From Fidelibacterota bacterium (GTDB lineage: Bacteria; Fidelibacterota; Marinisomatia; Marinisomatales; TCS55): 46,175 nt of DNA. The stretch covers positions 1 to 46,175 of the forward strand of contig DTTO01000011.1 in assembly GCA_012964665.1 (NCBI GenBank), read 5' to 3'. Below, one piece after another: positions 36,574 through 44,520 of this stretch. Position 1 is the stretch's first letter. Every line of letters begins with the position of its first letter. A program made the translations under genes and the position numbers. The notes under the pieces are model-generated. The model was not told where the DNA came from and made no database searches. It saw only the letters and a program-made list of their open reading frames with translations.

Positions 36574-37950
36574 TTATCCAATCAAAGCCTTGCCAAAGAT
36601 TTCGGCATATACTTCATTAAAAATGATAAATGCTACCACGGCGGCCGCGATTGTTAATACTATTTGAACTAACCCGGATGAAATATTGGTATCTTCCATA
36701 CCAATTTTAAGCTCTGCCATAAAATTGGGAATACCCCATTTTCTTAAAATGAAAATCGCTGTAAGCATTCCACCAATTGGCAACATATATTTTGCGGATA
36801 AATAATCCATTACATCAAAAAATGTCATCCCAAGAAATTCTGTGATATTGACTCCACCCCCCATTGATAAGGAACAGAATACACCTACGACCGTTATAAC
36901 GGCACCGAATTGTATCGTGGCTTTTTTTCTTGACCACCCTTTCTGATCAATGAAATAAGCGGTAACTACTTCAAGAATTGAAATTGCCGATGTGAGAGCT
37001 GCCATAAAGAGCAAGACGAAGAACATTGTTCCCCATAAAGTACCCCCAGCCAATTGTGAAAATACGGAAGGTAAAACGACAAAGATCAGACCCGGACCTT
37101 CTGCAGGATTTGCACCTAAAGCAAAAACAGTAGTAAAAATAGCTATGCCTGCCAGCATGGCGATTGCCGTGTCAAGTGCAATGACCCATACGGCTGAGTT
37201 CAATAAATTTTGTTTTCTATTCAGATAACTGCCATAAGTGATCATGGTTCCCATACCGAGGCTTACTGTAAAAAAAGAGTGTCCTAATGCTAAAACAATG
37301 GAATTAGCCGTCAAGTCCTCAAAGCGTGGGTTAAATAGAAAGGAAATCCCTTTCATGCCTCCTGGAAGCGTCATACCGCGGACCGCAAGTACAGCTAGCA
37401 AAACTACAATAAGCGGCATCATTATTTTTGACCATTTTTCAATTCCGCCCTTTACGCCATTCACAATAACCCAAACACAAAAGGCCATGAAGAATACTTG
37501 ATATATAATTGGGCTCCACGTATCCGTAATAAAAGTATTGAAAACTTTCCCAGCAGCATCAGGATCCCCTGCTAATTCATTGAAACCACCAGTGATAGAA
37601 ACAATAACGTATTTCAAAACCCATCCACCGACCACACCATAGAATGAAAGAATAACAAAAGCTGATGCTACACCAAGAAAACCAACCCATTTCCAGTTCG
37701 TGCTAGGAGCTAATTGCTCGAAAGCACCAACCGGGCTTAATTGTGTTTTTCTTCCAATGACAAATTCGGCAATAACGATTGATAGACCAACAACGAGAAT
37801 ACATGCCAAGTATACTAGGGTAAAGGCCGCCCCGCCATTTTGCCCAGCCATATGGGGATATTTCCAAATATTTCCAATTCCTACCGCTGAACCTGATGCG
37901 GCTAGGATAAATCCCAACTTTGAACCCCATTGTTCACGATTCTGACTCAT
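36574..37950 (-). CDS. Neurotransmitter:sodium symporter family transporter
   Basis: An inner-membrane Na+-coupled transporter for amino acids or related amines, LeuT fold. The 458-residue protein starts with GSAVGIGNIWKYPHMAGQNGG, the TM1 signature holding the sodium and substrate sites (usual text GNIWRFP). About eleven to twelve helices follow. The EVVTAYFIDQKGW region matches TM8-9 of bacterial members. Substrate is unknown. It overlaps the DUF5683 gene upstream by 4 bases (ATGA). With the peptidases encoded elsewhere in the window it fits amino-acid uptake by a marine heterotroph. Confidence 0.95.
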   Translation of the reverse strand: MSQNREQWGSKLGFILAASGSAVGIGNIWKYPHMAGQNGGAAFTLVYLACILVVGLSIVIAEFVIGRKTQLSPVGAFEQLAPSTNWKWVGFLGVASAFVILSFYGVVGGWVLKYVIVSITGGFNELAGDPDAAGKVFNTFITDTWSPIIYQVFFMAFCVWVIVNGVKGGIEKWSKIMMPLIVVLLAVLAVRGMTLPGGMKGISFLFNPRFEDLTANSIVLALGHSFFTVSLGMGTMITYGSYLNRKQNLLNSAVWVIALDTAIAMLAGIAIFTTVFALGANPAEGPGLIFVVLPSVFSQLAGGTLWGTMFFVLLFMAALTSAISILEVVTAYFIDQKGWSRKKATIQFGAVITVVGVFCSLSMGGGVNITEFLGMTFFDVMDYLSAKYMLPIGGMLTAIFILRKWGIPNFMAELKIGMEDTNISSGLVQIVLTIAAAVVAFIIFNEVYAEIFGKALIG

Positions 37951-38360
37951 TTTTCCTGATTACCTTCCTTATTAGGCTGCTCTAAATCCTCATTCATTAC
38001 TTCTTTAAATGGATGTAAATGTGCTTCTACTATGGCATCTAAAAGACCGTAAATATAGACAAAACCAATCCACCATCCATATTTGTTTCTTTGTTCTAAA
38101 TAGTCTTGTTTTATCGCACTGTCCGTACCAGAATAATTGTTATACTTATTGGCATTATCTGCATAAAAGTAGGCTGATCCAATCGTTAAACCAACAAATA
38201 GAGCCCCCTTGATTGTTTCGCCGTTATAAAACTGTCCACCTCCAGGAAACATAAGTGCTCTTTTCATAGCTTGCTGAGGTGTTCTTTTTGAAAGACTGTC
38301 CACTTCCTGGCCAAACAATGGTAAAATGATAACAAAGATCAGAAAACGCTTTTGTTTCAT
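37947..38360 (-). CDS. DUF5683-type membrane protein
   Basis: A 137-residue protein with a signal peptide (MKQKRFLIFVIILPLFGQ) and the pattern ALMFPGGGQFYNGETIKGAL followed by a hydrophobic helix (about 52-66), as in DUF5683 proteins of Bacteroidota-like phyla, where P-G-x-GQ-x-Y-N marks the family. A second hydrophobic segment is at about 96-113 (WWIGFVYIYGLLDAIVEAH). Function unknown. It overlaps the symporter gene by 4 bases and follows ridA by 7. Confidence 0.8.
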   Translation of the reverse strand: MKQKRFLIFVIILPLFGQEVDSLSKRTPQQAMKRALMFPGGGQFYNGETIKGALFVGLTIGSAYFYADNANKYNNYSGTDSAIKQDYLEQRNKYGWWIGFVYIYGLLDAIVEAHLHPFKEVMNEDLEQPNKEGNQEK

Positions 38361-38367
38361 CTAATAA

Positions 38368-38751
38368 CTATAATGCAGCAATACACTCAATTTCCACATC
38401 GGTCCCAACCGGCAATCCGGAAACCTCTACCGTTGACCTTGCCGGTGCATTATCTTCATTCAAATATTGATTGAAAACTTTATTCACTTCAGCAAATCTG
38501 CCCATATCCGTCAGGAAAACTGTAAATTTGACCACTTTGGATAGATCGGATCCAGCTCGTTCTAAAATTGCAGATAGATTACGAAAAACCTGTTCAACCC
38601 GAGACGTAAGATCACCTTCAACCAACTGGCCCGTATCCGGATCAATGGCAATCTGTCCAGCAGTGAATACAAACCCATTGGAAATTACTGCTTGGTTATA
38701 AGGACCAATCGGGTTCGGTGCATGAGCGTCAGAGATAACTTTGCGATCCAT
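38368..38751 (-). CDS. ridA: RidA family enamine/imine deaminase
   Basis: Hydrolyses reactive enamine/imine intermediates made by PLP enzymes, protecting the cell from 2-aminoacrylate. The 127-residue protein shows the RidA markers: GPYNQAVISNGFVFTAGQIA at about 16-35, and the carboxylate-binding Arg105 in NAPARSTVEV, followed by the conserved VEIECIAAL end. Length is normal. It is 14 bases downstream of the PPC-domain gene. It acts in the cytosol as a trimer, from family knowledge. Confidence 0.95.
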   Translation of the reverse strand: MDRKVISDAHAPNPIGPYNQAVISNGFVFTAGQIAIDPDTGQLVEGDLTSRVEQVFRNLSAILERAGSDLSKVVKFTVFLTDMGRFAEVNKVFNQYLNEDNAPARSTVEVSGLPVGTDVEIECIAAL

Positions 38752-38765
38752 TTTATTCCTCCAAA

Positions 38766-39188
38766 TTAATTGAACGCAGCACAGGCAAGGCCGATTGCAG
38801 GGTCAAACTCTCTTTTTCCATCGGTATTTATCTTTCTGAGGATGAATTCACCAACAACACCAACTTGCGCTTCAAAGAGATGCCCACCTTTTACATCCAT
38901 ACTGTGATTACTGATTGTAATGTGGGCATGAATGAATGGCTCCCCGTCTTTTAGTAATACATTACCCTGATAGGATGTTAATTCCCATATTTCATCAAAT
39001 TTTTTGGTTACATATTCTTTTTGTGCCAAGTCATAGGCACCCACTTCAATTTCTTTGATTGCACCGATACCTGAGAGTTGTCCATTAATAATACTTTGAT
39101 CCTTGCAAAACTGAGTTAAGGTAGCCATAATCGGCTCGTCCTGCTCGAGGTAAATGATGTAAGTGTCGCCATCTTGCCTGTACTGCAT
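38766..39188 (-). CDS. PPC-domain (DUF296) protein
   Basis: A 140-residue single-domain PPC/DUF296 protein. In plants this domain is joined to AT-hooks and helps bind DNA; in bacteria it occurs alone and its role is unclear. Markers are LSGIGAIKEIEVGAYD at about 38-53 and the HAHITIS...GGHL block with His87, His89 and His103, which could bind a metal. It starts 9 bases after the alaS stop and is followed by ridA. No DNA-binding extension is present. Confidence 0.88.
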   Translation of the reverse strand: MQYRQDGDTYIIYLEQDEPIMATLTQFCKDQSIINGQLSGIGAIKEIEVGAYDLAQKEYVTKKFDEIWELTSYQGNVLLKDGEPFIHAHITISNHSMDVKGGHLFEAQVGVVGEFILRKINTDGKREFDPAIGLACAAFN

Positions 39189-39197
39189 TTTTCTGAA

Positions 39198-41783
39198 TCA
39201 TTCCTGTATTACTTTTTTAATGATACCTAAACTTTTAGCCATAGCACTTTTTAAGCCTTTGGCATCTTGTCCACCAGCAGTTGCCAGGTGAGCTTTTCCG
39301 CCGCCGCCGCCGCCCATCTCATTGCCGATTAATCCAGCCAAATCTCCCGCATTTACGCCTCTTTTTACCAGATCCTGACTTACAACAATAACAACCAATG
39401 GTTTTTCAGCTTCAGCTCCAAGCACGCCCACACCACTTTTAAGTACCGTTAATAAGGAATCTCCATATCCTTTCAATTCATCCATAGATCCTGCATCCGT
39501 CATTTGTATTACAATACTTTGGTCACCAACCAATTTGGCCTTTTGAACCAGTGATTTGGCATTAAATGCTGTACCCGATTTCTTTTGGCGTTTTAATTCT
39601 TTCTCTATTTTCTTTTTCTGCGCCAATAGTTGATCGATACGTTCAGAAACTTGTTCTATACCAGAATTTAGCTGGCTTTGAATATTGCCAAGGGCAGCAG
39701 CCTGCTCCTGGATATATTCCACTGCTTTCGGTCCGGTAACAGCAACGATCCGGCGTACACCGGATGCCAGAGAGCTCTCTTCTGTTATTTTGAATAAACC
39801 AATATCCCCCGTGCGTTCCACATGGGTTCCACCGCACAGTTCCATGGAAAAATCAGCCACAGTGACTACCCGTACTTCATCTCCATATTTTTCGCCAAAC
39901 ATGGCAACAGCGCCTTGTTTTTTCGCTTCATCAAAATTTTTCACTGAAATATCTAAAGCATTATTCAATAGGATTTCACGATTTACCATGGTTTCTATTT
40001 CACGAATTTGTTCAGCAGTCAATTTTTCAAAATGGGTTAAGTCAAATCTGAGATAATCGGGATGCACAAGAGATCCTGCCTGGTGGACGTGATCACCCAA
40101 TATTAACTTCAAAGCCTGATGCATCAAGTGTGTTGCCGTATGGTTCTTACGAATATTCTGCCGACGATCGACATCAACCAAACACTGGACTTTTCCTTTT
40201 ACTTTTTCATCGATTGTACCCTGGCAGTAATGAATCGATGTACCACCATTATTTGTTACATCTTCGACAACAAGTTCAACATCATTACCTTTAATAGTGC
40301 CTGTATCGCCAATCTGTCCGCCGGACTCTGCATAAAAAGGTGTTTTATCCAGTATAACCAGAATCTGATCATTTTGATTGGTATAACGGCGAATCTGAGA
40401 ATCGGTGGATAAAGTTTCATACCCTTTGAAATCTGAGTCCTTTCCCTTGGAAACATGTTTCCATTTTAGCTCATCCACTTCTGCAACAAATTTACCAGAG
40501 GCTTTGGCACGTTTTTTCTGTTGATCCATTTCAGCAATATAGCCTTTTTCATCTACATCTAGCCCTTTTTCCCGAGCCATAAGCTGAGTGAGGTCCAATG
40601 GAAATCCATACGTGTCGTACAAACGAAATGCCTCCACACCTGAAATCTTATTACCAGAAACATTTTTTAGTACTTTATCGAAATGAATCAAACCACGATC
40701 CAATGTATCATTAAAAGACGACTCCTCTGCTTTAACCACTTTTTCAATATGGGCTCGTTTTTCAACCACTTCAGGAAAAATATCGCCCATTATTTCACCT
40801 ACGATATCGATCAGATTATAAATAAAAGGCTGATGCTGATCCAGCATCCGACCAAAGCGGGCTGCCCGACGCAAAATCCTTCGAAGAACATATCCTCTTC
40901 CTTCATTCCCCGGCATACCTCCATCGGCAATGGAAAAACTGAGCATCCGAATGTGGTCAGAAATCACTTGAAATGGGACAGGATTATCCTGATATGATTT
41001 TCCAGTTAAATTTTCTACTTTTTGAATAATAGGCATAAATAAATCAGTAGCATAATTACTCGTTTTATTTTGCAAGACCGAAACGATCCGTTCGAACCCT
41101 GCACCCGTATCTACATGTTTGGCCGGCAGATCCGTAAGACTCCCATCTTCCATGCGATTATTCTGAATAAAAACTAGGTTCCACAGTTCCCAGTATTGAT
41201 CAGAAACATTAACACTTTCTGACCGCTGTTTATTCAGGTCCTCTCCAATGAAATAATGAATTTCTGAGCAAGGACCGCAGGGACCCGTTTCACCCATTTC
41301 CCAAAAATTATCTTTTTTGTCAAATTTGAGCACTCGGCTAGAATCAATATCAGTTACTTTAGGCCAAAGCTGAAATGCTTCTTCATCATCATTATACACC
41401 GTAGCCCATAACCTGTTTTTATCCAGACCCCACACTTCCGTAAATAATTCCCAAGCCCATTGTATCGCTTCGGCTTTGTAATAATCGCCAAAAGACCAGT
41501 TACCCAGCATTTCAAAAAATGTATGATGAAATGTATCCAAGCCCACCTCTTCGAGGTCATTATGCTTTCCGCTCACACGGATACATTTTTGGCTGTTGAC
41601 GACACGGAGGTGTTCTGCTTCCTGCTGACCAAGAAAAATCGGTTTAAATTGGTTCATACCTGCGTTTGTAAAAAGCAGCGTCGGATCATCAATTGGAACT
41701 ACGGGAGAACTGCGAATAAACCGGTGATCTTTCTCTTGAAAAAAATCGATAAAAGCGTTTCGTATTTCCTGGCTGTTCATCAT
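39198..41783 (-). CDS. alaS: Alanine-tRNA ligase
   Basis: Charges tRNA-Ala and removes mischarged Ser/Gly. The 861-residue protein has the class II catalytic domain at the N-terminus (FLGQQEAEHLRVVNSQKCIR, MLGNWSFGDYYK), the editing domain with zinc ligands H548, H552 (HTATH) and C650, H654 (CGGTH), and a C-Ala domain with the glycine run GGGGGGKAHLATAGG. Length is typical. Two ATGs open the frame; the second, one codon in, is equally possible. It is 46 bases downstream of the outer-membrane barrel gene. Confidence 0.98.
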   Translation of the reverse strand: MMNSQEIRNAFIDFFQEKDHRFIRSSPVVPIDDPTLLFTNAGMNQFKPIFLGQQEAEHLRVVNSQKCIRVSGKHNDLEEVGLDTFHHTFFEMLGNWSFGDYYKAEAIQWAWELFTEVWGLDKNRLWATVYNDDEEAFQLWPKVTDIDSSRVLKFDKKDNFWEMGETGPCGPCSEIHYFIGEDLNKQRSESVNVSDQYWELWNLVFIQNNRMEDGSLTDLPAKHVDTGAGFERIVSVLQNKTSNYATDLFMPIIQKVENLTGKSYQDNPVPFQVISDHIRMLSFSIADGGMPGNEGRGYVLRRILRRAARFGRMLDQHQPFIYNLIDIVGEIMGDIFPEVVEKRAHIEKVVKAEESSFNDTLDRGLIHFDKVLKNVSGNKISGVEAFRLYDTYGFPLDLTQLMAREKGLDVDEKGYIAEMDQQKKRAKASGKFVAEVDELKWKHVSKGKDSDFKGYETLSTDSQIRRYTNQNDQILVILDKTPFYAESGGQIGDTGTIKGNDVELVVEDVTNNGGTSIHYCQGTIDEKVKGKVQCLVDVDRRQNIRKNHTATHLMHQALKLILGDHVHQAGSLVHPDYLRFDLTHFEKLTAEQIREIETMVNREILLNNALDISVKNFDEAKKQGAVAMFGEKYGDEVRVVTVADFSMELCGGTHVERTGDIGLFKITEESSLASGVRRIVAVTGPKAVEYIQEQAAALGNIQSQLNSGIEQVSERIDQLLAQKKKIEKELKRQKKSGTAFNAKSLVQKAKLVGDQSIVIQMTDAGSMDELKGYGDSLLTVLKSGVGVLGAEAEKPLVVIVVSQDLVKRGVNAGDLAGLIGNEMGGGGGGKAHLATAGGQDAKGLKSAMAKSLGIIKKVIQE

Positions 41784-41829
41784 GTGTTAATCAATTATTA
41801 TGTATCGTTTACCAACTTTAATAATATGT

Positions 41830-43395
41830 TCAAAATGAAAATGAAGTTTCGATTGTTGTAATATCAATCGTTTCATTATCTCCGCTAATCTGCCCGTCAC
41901 CATTCATATCCCGGAAAGATCGCCGAAAAGTGTAATTCAACACCAATCCCTGACCAAAGGAAATACCCAATCGATAGCCTAAGATTGTGCTTTCAGTATA
42001 CTCGAATTTAAATGGATCCGGTACATTTCTCTGCTGATAAAACGCACGGGCTGATTGAATTTTGCTGATTGCTTTTTTCAGACGTAGGGATGCTAAAAAA
42101 GTTTGATTTTTATTATCAATAAAATCTTGCTCTCCAACTGACCATATTTCCCCCAGCATATCATGGTATGATGCACTGGCTTCCATGGGTCCCATACTCA
42201 ATATCATGCGGGTAAAATACCCTTTTTGTTCTCCAAAACGTCCTAATTTTGATTCCTTGGTCTTTAAATTGATTTGGTTATTTATGCCGGATGAAAAACT
42301 AACCCGTTCAATTTCATAAAGTCGGTTCCAGTAATTGAATTCAAAACGGCCATCTGGAATCATGCGGTATTCGAAATTCAACCGCGCTGGTCCAAACCGG
42401 GACGAAATACCAAACGGCACCAACCCCATACCCAGGCTCCATGATTCACCTGATTGAGGGTGAACCGTTTCACCGATCATTTGGGCCATTTGCGCATAAA
42501 GAGAAACAGATAAATTTTCCTGCGTTACCAAGGGATAACCGATGTCCATAGCAATGGCCATAATGCCATCAGAATCTTCGCTCAAATTCAGTGGGTTCCC
42601 TTTTCGAGCGATATCCTTATCCAAAATCACCGTTTCACCATTCCAATTTGGTATGCGGCTATCCAGTGTATCGGTAATACCATCACCATCAATGTCCCAC
42701 TCAGCCGGATCGTTATCAGCCAATCCATCGCTATCGGTATCCACCCACCAGGATTTATCATTAGGAAAATCATCTACCACGTTTGGGCGCCCATCTCCAT
42801 CACTGTCCTTCAGTCCCAAATATTGATTTCGGTCTGTGACAAATGAAATACCAATCGGTAAACCCATGATTTTTCGGGTCGCTATCCGTGATCCAAATAA
42901 TCCTATGTTTTCCTTGAAGTCATTTACGAATCCTTCTATATTTATAGATTTAGGGTTATATTCAAAATTAAATCCCGTTTTTCTAACCTGGGGATAAAGC
43001 ATCGTATTGGAATAACCACTGACTAAAATACCATAACCTAAATCAACCTGATCTAATGCGCCGATTTTTCCGTAAACATTATCTCCTGGAAAACCATAAC
43101 GGATATAATATATTTTATCAATTAATGTATTCTTAATCGCGTTAGGAGAAGAGAAATCCCATTCATCCTTATGAATGTTTCCTTCCGCATCAAAATAAAT
43201 CACCAGATCAAGTGCTACACCCCATTTTCCAAAAGGGAAAACGGGCCGCATGGCAACCTGATTCCAAACCTGACCATCAATGGTCACCGCACCAACAGCG
43301 CCCTGATTCTTAATCTGAGCTATCAAAGGTAGAGACAGAAGGGAAATAAGGAGAAAAATGAGAAATTGGTTCCGAGGCATTCTCATAAGATGCAT
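41830..43395 (-). CDS. Outer-membrane beta-barrel protein with internal Asp-rich repeats
   Basis: A 521-residue exported protein of unknown function. A signal peptide occupies about 8-26 (NQFLIFLLISLLSLPLIAQ); the true start may be Met4 or Met6. Alternating short strands through the chain and a final aromatic residue (ETSFSF) fit an outer-membrane barrel. Residues about 197-245 form three Asp-rich DxDxDG units (DSDGDG, DTDSDG, DIDGDG) of thrombospondin type 3 calcium-repeat type, set between barrel parts. A further EF-hand-like DMNGDGQISGDNETID lies near 494-509. It heads the minus-strand run to GH1, and is divergent from the right-hand unknown genes. It may be a porin or a surface adhesion barrel. 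Confidence 0.75.
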   Translation of the reverse strand: MHLMRMPRNQFLIFLLISLLSLPLIAQIKNQGAVGAVTIDGQVWNQVAMRPVFPFGKWGVALDLVIYFDAEGNIHKDEWDFSSPNAIKNTLIDKIYYIRYGFPGDNVYGKIGALDQVDLGYGILVSGYSNTMLYPQVRKTGFNFEYNPKSINIEGFVNDFKENIGLFGSRIATRKIMGLPIGISFVTDRNQYLGLKDSDGDGRPNVVDDFPNDKSWWVDTDSDGLADNDPAEWDIDGDGITDTLDSRIPNWNGETVILDKDIARKGNPLNLSEDSDGIMAIAMDIGYPLVTQENLSVSLYAQMAQMIGETVHPQSGESWSLGMGLVPFGISSRFGPARLNFEYRMIPDGRFEFNYWNRLYEIERVSFSSGINNQINLKTKESKLGRFGEQKGYFTRMILSMGPMEASASYHDMLGEIWSVGEQDFIDNKNQTFLASLRLKKAISKIQSARAFYQQRNVPDPFKFEYTESTILGYRLGISFGQGLVLNYTFRRSFRDMNGDGQISGDNETIDITTIETSFSF

Positions 43396-43479
43396 GAAAT
43401 TACCTTGAGCCTCCTTTGGGGTTCAATCTCTAAATCCCCATTCCGCACATCATAGTTCTCCCCTAAATTCTCACCTCAC

Positions 43480-43788
43480 ATGTCCAAAAATACAAGTCCT
43501 ACAACAGAAGAATTACTTTCCTTTTCCCGTTCGGAAACAAAAGCGTATATCTTTTCTTTACAGGAAAGCCTTCAGAAAAAACTCAACAGCGGCTTAACAA
43601 TGGATGACATTCTTGATGAAGAAGATCCTTTTGATGCTCTCGAGCTCCTTCTTCCTCAAGAAGTATATCCTATCTTAGTTTTGGCAATGATAAATAATAT
43701 CCGTTCTAATACGGTTATAGAGGCAATTTTGGAAGGCCTTGAAAGAGGTATTGAGGAATATCGGAACAGAACCAGCCAGGATTTGTAA
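43480..43788 (+). CDS. Unknown 102-residue acidic protein
   Basis: A small, soluble, probably cytosolic protein I do not recognise. It is Glu/Leu-rich and predicted helical, with LSFSRSETKAYIFSLQESLQKK near the N-terminus and an acidic middle (DDILDEEDPFDALELLLPQE). There is no signal peptide, Cys or catalytic motif. It is the first gene of the plus-strand group running to the metalloprotease, divergent from the barrel gene with an 84-base gap. Coding status rests on its position and operon-like packing, 7 bases before the next gene. Confidence 0.65.
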   Translation: MSKNTSPTTEELLSFSRSETKAYIFSLQESLQKKLNSGLTMDDILDEEDPFDALELLLPQEVYPILVLAMINNIRSNTVIEAILEGLERGIEEYRNRTSQDL

Positions 43789-43795
43789 CTTTACC

Positions 43796-44401
43796 ATGCG
43801 CTTTATTCTGATTTTGTCCATCACCATACTCCAAGCCCAATCTACTTGGATATCGGATTTAATCATTTCTGATAAAAAGAATGGAGTATTTATCAAAGTG
43901 CGTTCCAATACCCCCTTAAAGCCAGCCCAGGTAACAGGCTGGTTTAATGAATCCACGTCATGGTATTATATGACCCTACACCAGACTATTGGTGATACCG
44001 CTCAATTAGAATCGTCAAAGTTATCTTACCCGGTTACACGTATTGAATGTGTAAAGGCAGGCGAATCACTTCAAATTGGATTTAAAATGGCAAAACCAAT
44101 AGAACAATTTGAATTTTATTATGCCAACGACCCGCCCGAATTGCTGGCCTCTCTTCGATTTCCCCTTTCGGATGTATTAGTGGCAATGGAACAAGAGAAA
44201 CCGAACATATCCCCTTTTCAAACCCAATCTTCAATACAAAGACCACTATGGATTAAAGCAGTCTATTTTATTGGCGCAGGGCTTACAGGAGCAGGATTCC
44301 TTGCCGGTGAGACCCAAAAAGGGTGGGAAGTTCCTATAGGTATGGGTTTAATCGCCTTTGCATATGTTTATGAAAACTTCATCGTAAAGAAAATAAAATG
44401 A
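43796..44401 (+). CDS. Unknown exported protein with C-terminal membrane segments
   Basis: A 201-residue protein when started at ATG 43796, chosen because it gives a clean signal peptide (MRFILILSITILQAQ); a longer frame from 43739 would bury it behind 19 unrelated residues overlapping the previous gene. The middle (about 20-125) is a beta-rich domain, loosely like AMIN-type domains (VFIKVRSNTPL, then SLQIGFKMAKPIEQFEFYY). Two hydrophobic segments follow (about 153-168 and 178-192) before a basic tail. Function unknown. Its TGA overlaps the ATG of the next small gene (ATGA), indicating coupling. Confidence 0.7.
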   Translation: MRFILILSITILQAQSTWISDLIISDKKNGVFIKVRSNTPLKPAQVTGWFNESTSWYYMTLHQTIGDTAQLESSKLSYPVTRIECVKAGESLQIGFKMAKPIEQFEFYYANDPPELLASLRFPLSDVLVAMEQEKPNISPFQTQSSIQRPLWIKAVYFIGAGLTGAGFLAGETQKGWEVPIGMGLIAFAYVYENFIVKKIK

Positions 44402-44520
44402 AAGAGCTCTTACCCTATTTTGCTTATTTTTACGTAGCCGGCCTCATATTGATGGCTATATTCATTCGTTTCTATTTGTATAAAAAAAGAAAGCGCAATC
44501 ACCAGAAAGGTCATGAATAG
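44398..44520 (+). CDS. 40-residue single-pass membrane peptide
   Basis: A very small gene coding for 40 residues: MKELLPYFAYFYVAGLILMA, then IFIRFYLYKKRKRNHQKGHE. It has one hydrophobic helix (about 7-28) and a strongly basic tail, so the N-terminus probably faces out. The start overlaps the previous stop (ATGA) and its end overlaps the metalloprotease ATG at 44513 by 8 bases, so it is sandwiched in frame-coupled fashion. That packing is the main evidence that it is real. No family recognised; similar one-helix peptides serve as assembly factors in other systems. Confidence 0.6.
   Translation: MKELLPYFAYFYVAGLILMAIFIRFYLYKKRKRNHQKGHE

Noticed and set aside
39685-40056. 123-aa plus-strand frame inside alaS
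   Set aside because: Antisense to the highly conserved editing domain of AlaS; a shadow frame.
43739-43795. Longer start for the exported protein at 43796
   Set aside because: It would place 19 unrelated residues before a clean signal peptide and overlap the previous gene; ATG 43796 is better.
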